Source: Chitinophaga niastensis (GTDB lineage Bacteria > Bacteroidota > Bacteroidia > Chitinophagales > Chitinophagaceae). Taken from it: a stretch of 64,000 nt of DNA. Shown here piece after piece: positions 63,301 to 64,000 of this stretch. The stretch's first letter is position 1, and each line of letters begins with the position of its first letter. The DNA lies in contig NZ_PYAW01000001.1 in assembly GCF_003014755.1 (NCBI RefSeq), forward strand, positions 682,001 through 746,000, given 5' to 3'. The notes under the pieces were generated by a model. It saw only the letters and a program-made list of their open reading frames with translations, was not told the DNA's origin and did no database searches. The position numbers and the translations under genes are program-made.

Positions 63301-64000
63301 TATCTACCAGTTGGCCACTGAGGTCAAAAGTTGTGATGATGCTGCTATCTGCACTTTCTCCCTGTGCTTCAAACAGCCCTTTATTAATAACAGCTTTTAC
63401 ATTTACATCCTGGTACGTATAGGCGTTATAGGTAGCCTCGTTTAACTGAAGCGTTGCCCTGGCTATCATTTGTTTTAACGTATAGCCCTGACCGGTAGCG
63501 CTCAATTGTCCGGACATCCAGCCATAGGTAGTATCATACAACATGATACCGGGATTTGCGCGGAAGTAAGGTATACTCACCGTATAGCTGCTATGGATAC
63601 TATCAGTGATATTGGTTAGCTGGGTATTAATGGTGGCATTAGCATAATCACTTTTCAGCTGTAGCTGTGTGAGCATGTTTTTTATACCACCTTTGAACAT
63701 GCCGGTAATGATCATGTGGGGCGGTATCCGGGGAGTATCAGGGAGGGAGCCGGGAGAGAGCCAGGACCGGATTGGTTTGTTGCCGGACTCTATGAACAGG
63801 TTGGGTAAGTCTGCGTTGAGATGATCTACATCGGTAACATGTGTTATTTGTCCGTTTGTTGTTTTTATCAGGTTGCCTTCATGATCATTGATGTAGAGCT
63901 CTTTTATATTTAGTTCACCGAGGCTTCCTTTTAGTATAGCCGCCAGCGTTAGTTCCTTTTTCCATAGTGGTGCAAAATATTTATTCTTGCGGGCAGCGGG
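60308..64000 (-). CDS. tamB: Translocation and assembly module protein TamB (5' end outside window)
   Basis: The frame runs open to the right edge (1230 codons seen); the first internal ATG at 63715 is not the start because the frame continues upstream as ...NLFIESGNKPIRSW... with normal composition. Long beta-helical repeats and a C-terminal DUF490 domain (NATFTGRYEISEGKYEMSLNQLIKRSFDIEKGSFISFNGD-like, about 960-1100 of what is seen). The C-terminus ends in a basic, Lys-rich tail. TamB bridges inner and outer membrane and is now linked to phospholipid transport. Overlaps tamA. Confidence 0.9.
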   Translation of the reverse strand, partial: PAARKNKYFAPLWKKELTLAAILKGSLGELNIKELYINDHEGNLIKTTNGQITHVTDVDHLNADLPNLFIESGNKPIRSWLSPGSLPDTPRIPPHMIITGMFKGGIKNMLTQLQLKSDYANATINTQLTNITDSIHSSYTVSIPYFRANPGIMLYDTTYGWMSGQLSATGQGYTLKQMIARATLQLNEATYNAYTYQDVNVKAVINKGLFEAQGESADSSIITTFDLSGQLVDTTIQALKVNMAFTKADLYATHWYTKPLTLKGNLAADFNSIEPQRIEGTAFLTDWQIATKGDIFPLDSISLLAQYNDQQYLTLKSPFGLITANGHIDYTKVGTAFSQIITKPLMPADSGRIVKIPGGQQLQWYGSLVWPHSLKPLLPTLQMDQPLIINGRLNSDSSLLIVNAAVPKLNYDSLQIDSVQLSAHIMDTSMQVYVSLARMQHPSFPLYHTFLTAHANTGAVNFNLQLDDVKRQPKYKMGGIVTFLADNVMQLSLKPGLLLNKQEWTVAENNILRIKNGAPDTANIKLSQGNQSIQVSTKADTGAVPALQANIANFQLSTITGLLATDTLLASGTLNAEATVYNWNKSPLIHAKLNVDSLTVKNARFGTLEANVENNGPDQYKLTAALTGNDNDIKVDGTYDSTINAHVNINNLNMAIMEPFTMGSVSRMSGNADGKFDISSTTAAPHVQGNLHFNNAAGMVNFIGSTFHLQDENILIDDKGMLFNNLVIADSLNNELVVNGRINTTNFTKYSFSLDVSADNFMALGKQQNQDQWIYGPAFIDSKVKIRGSLDLPKIDATVKLRDKSSVTVMLPEDAPGLADREGVVEFVDKSKPVDSALLAKRDSLKYQNPRLKGMIFSGNLDITPASVIKIIIDKQNGDYVQAKGTASINATLDPSSTLSLTGRYEISEGKYEMSLNQLIKRSFDIEKGSFISFNGDATNADMDITAKYTVNAPAYDLVQDQLGSMSAEDRNKYKQRLPFEVYLMIKGSLSKPDISFRLDMAEKDRNAFNGAPYNRLKQINQVPSELNKQVMGLLILNTFIPDDPMSTLDAGSGGGVGQAAKNSVSKILSQQLNNLAGNLIKGVDLNFDLQNQQDYSTGSAQETTNLNIGASKSLFSDRLTVSVGSNIMLQGNQQNASSLVGDISIEYKLSRDGRYRIRVYQRNDNQTVIEGQVVETGVAFMLIMDYDEFREILQRTKKDKSSQKLRDKKNAKQDKKDDKNTTTPDAKSK

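Overview
The window looks like chromosomal DNA of a member of the Bacteroidota, most probably Chitinophagaceae (Chitinophaga-like). Reasons: promoter -7 boxes of the TAnnTTTG type, some with a TTG about 19 bases upstream; Bacteroidota-typical families (DUF2480, DUF3472/DUF5077, PspC with PadR, BlaI plus M56 peptidase with a TonB-like tail, SulP next to carbonic anhydrase); an outer-membrane lipid A/Kdo gene set; and moderate G+C with AT-rich intergenic stretches. This assignment is inference from content; no 16S gene is present.

Layout. 1-4.4 kb: truncated rmuC, a 200-bp nested palindrome, then a kdnA-kdsB-kdnB operon for 8-amino-Kdo. 4.5-12.3 kb: small secreted proteins, a GH25 lysozyme, a radical SAM/SPASM protein, a BlaI/M56 signalling pair with three phased operators, a YtxH/holin-like membrane operon, a decayed AI-2E transporter gene and nadD. 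12.4-15.2 kb: paaABCD of phenylacetyl-CoA epoxidation, without paaE. 15.3-23 kb: secreted peptidases, feoB, and PadR-PspC. 23.3-32.9 kb: SulP-carbonic anhydrase, an aminotransferase, manC-kdsD, recQ and a DUF3050 gene. 32.9-37.4 kb: tRNA-Phe, a redox cluster (Tat-exported DsrE-like protein, TsdA-like dihaem cytochrome, DsrE protein) beside an AraC regulator, and small membrane or P-loop proteins. 37.5-44.7 kb: GH36 alpha-galactosidase, a carotenoid-biosynthesis-like membrane protein, cardiolipin synthase, an acidic disordered protein, and an ECF sigma factor with an anti-sigma-like beta-barrel partner.

45-51.6 kb looks like the replication-origin neighbourhood. mnmG (gidA) is followed by four good parS sites and one degenerate one, then ybeY and feoA. 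Next come about 1.6 kb without genes that hold an AT-rich inverted repeat, a perfect DnaA box and a quasi-periodic array of imperfect hairpins. After nadA there is a second gene-free region with seven one-mismatch DnaA boxes in about 450 bp, the best oriC candidate. nadA and ppiD diverge from it.

51.6-64 kb: PpiD/SurA-type periplasmic foldase, DUF2480, CorA, a secreted DUF3472 protein, RlpA, and an overlapping tamB-tamA pair (tamB runs off the right edge). Envelope assembly is the strongest functional theme: Kdo8N synthesis (kdnAB, kdsB, kdsD), mannose nucleotide supply (manC), the TamAB pair, PpiD, RlpA, GH25 and cardiolipin synthase. The least explained structures are the hairpin array at 48.58-49.78 kb and the nested palindrome at 1.13-1.33 kb.
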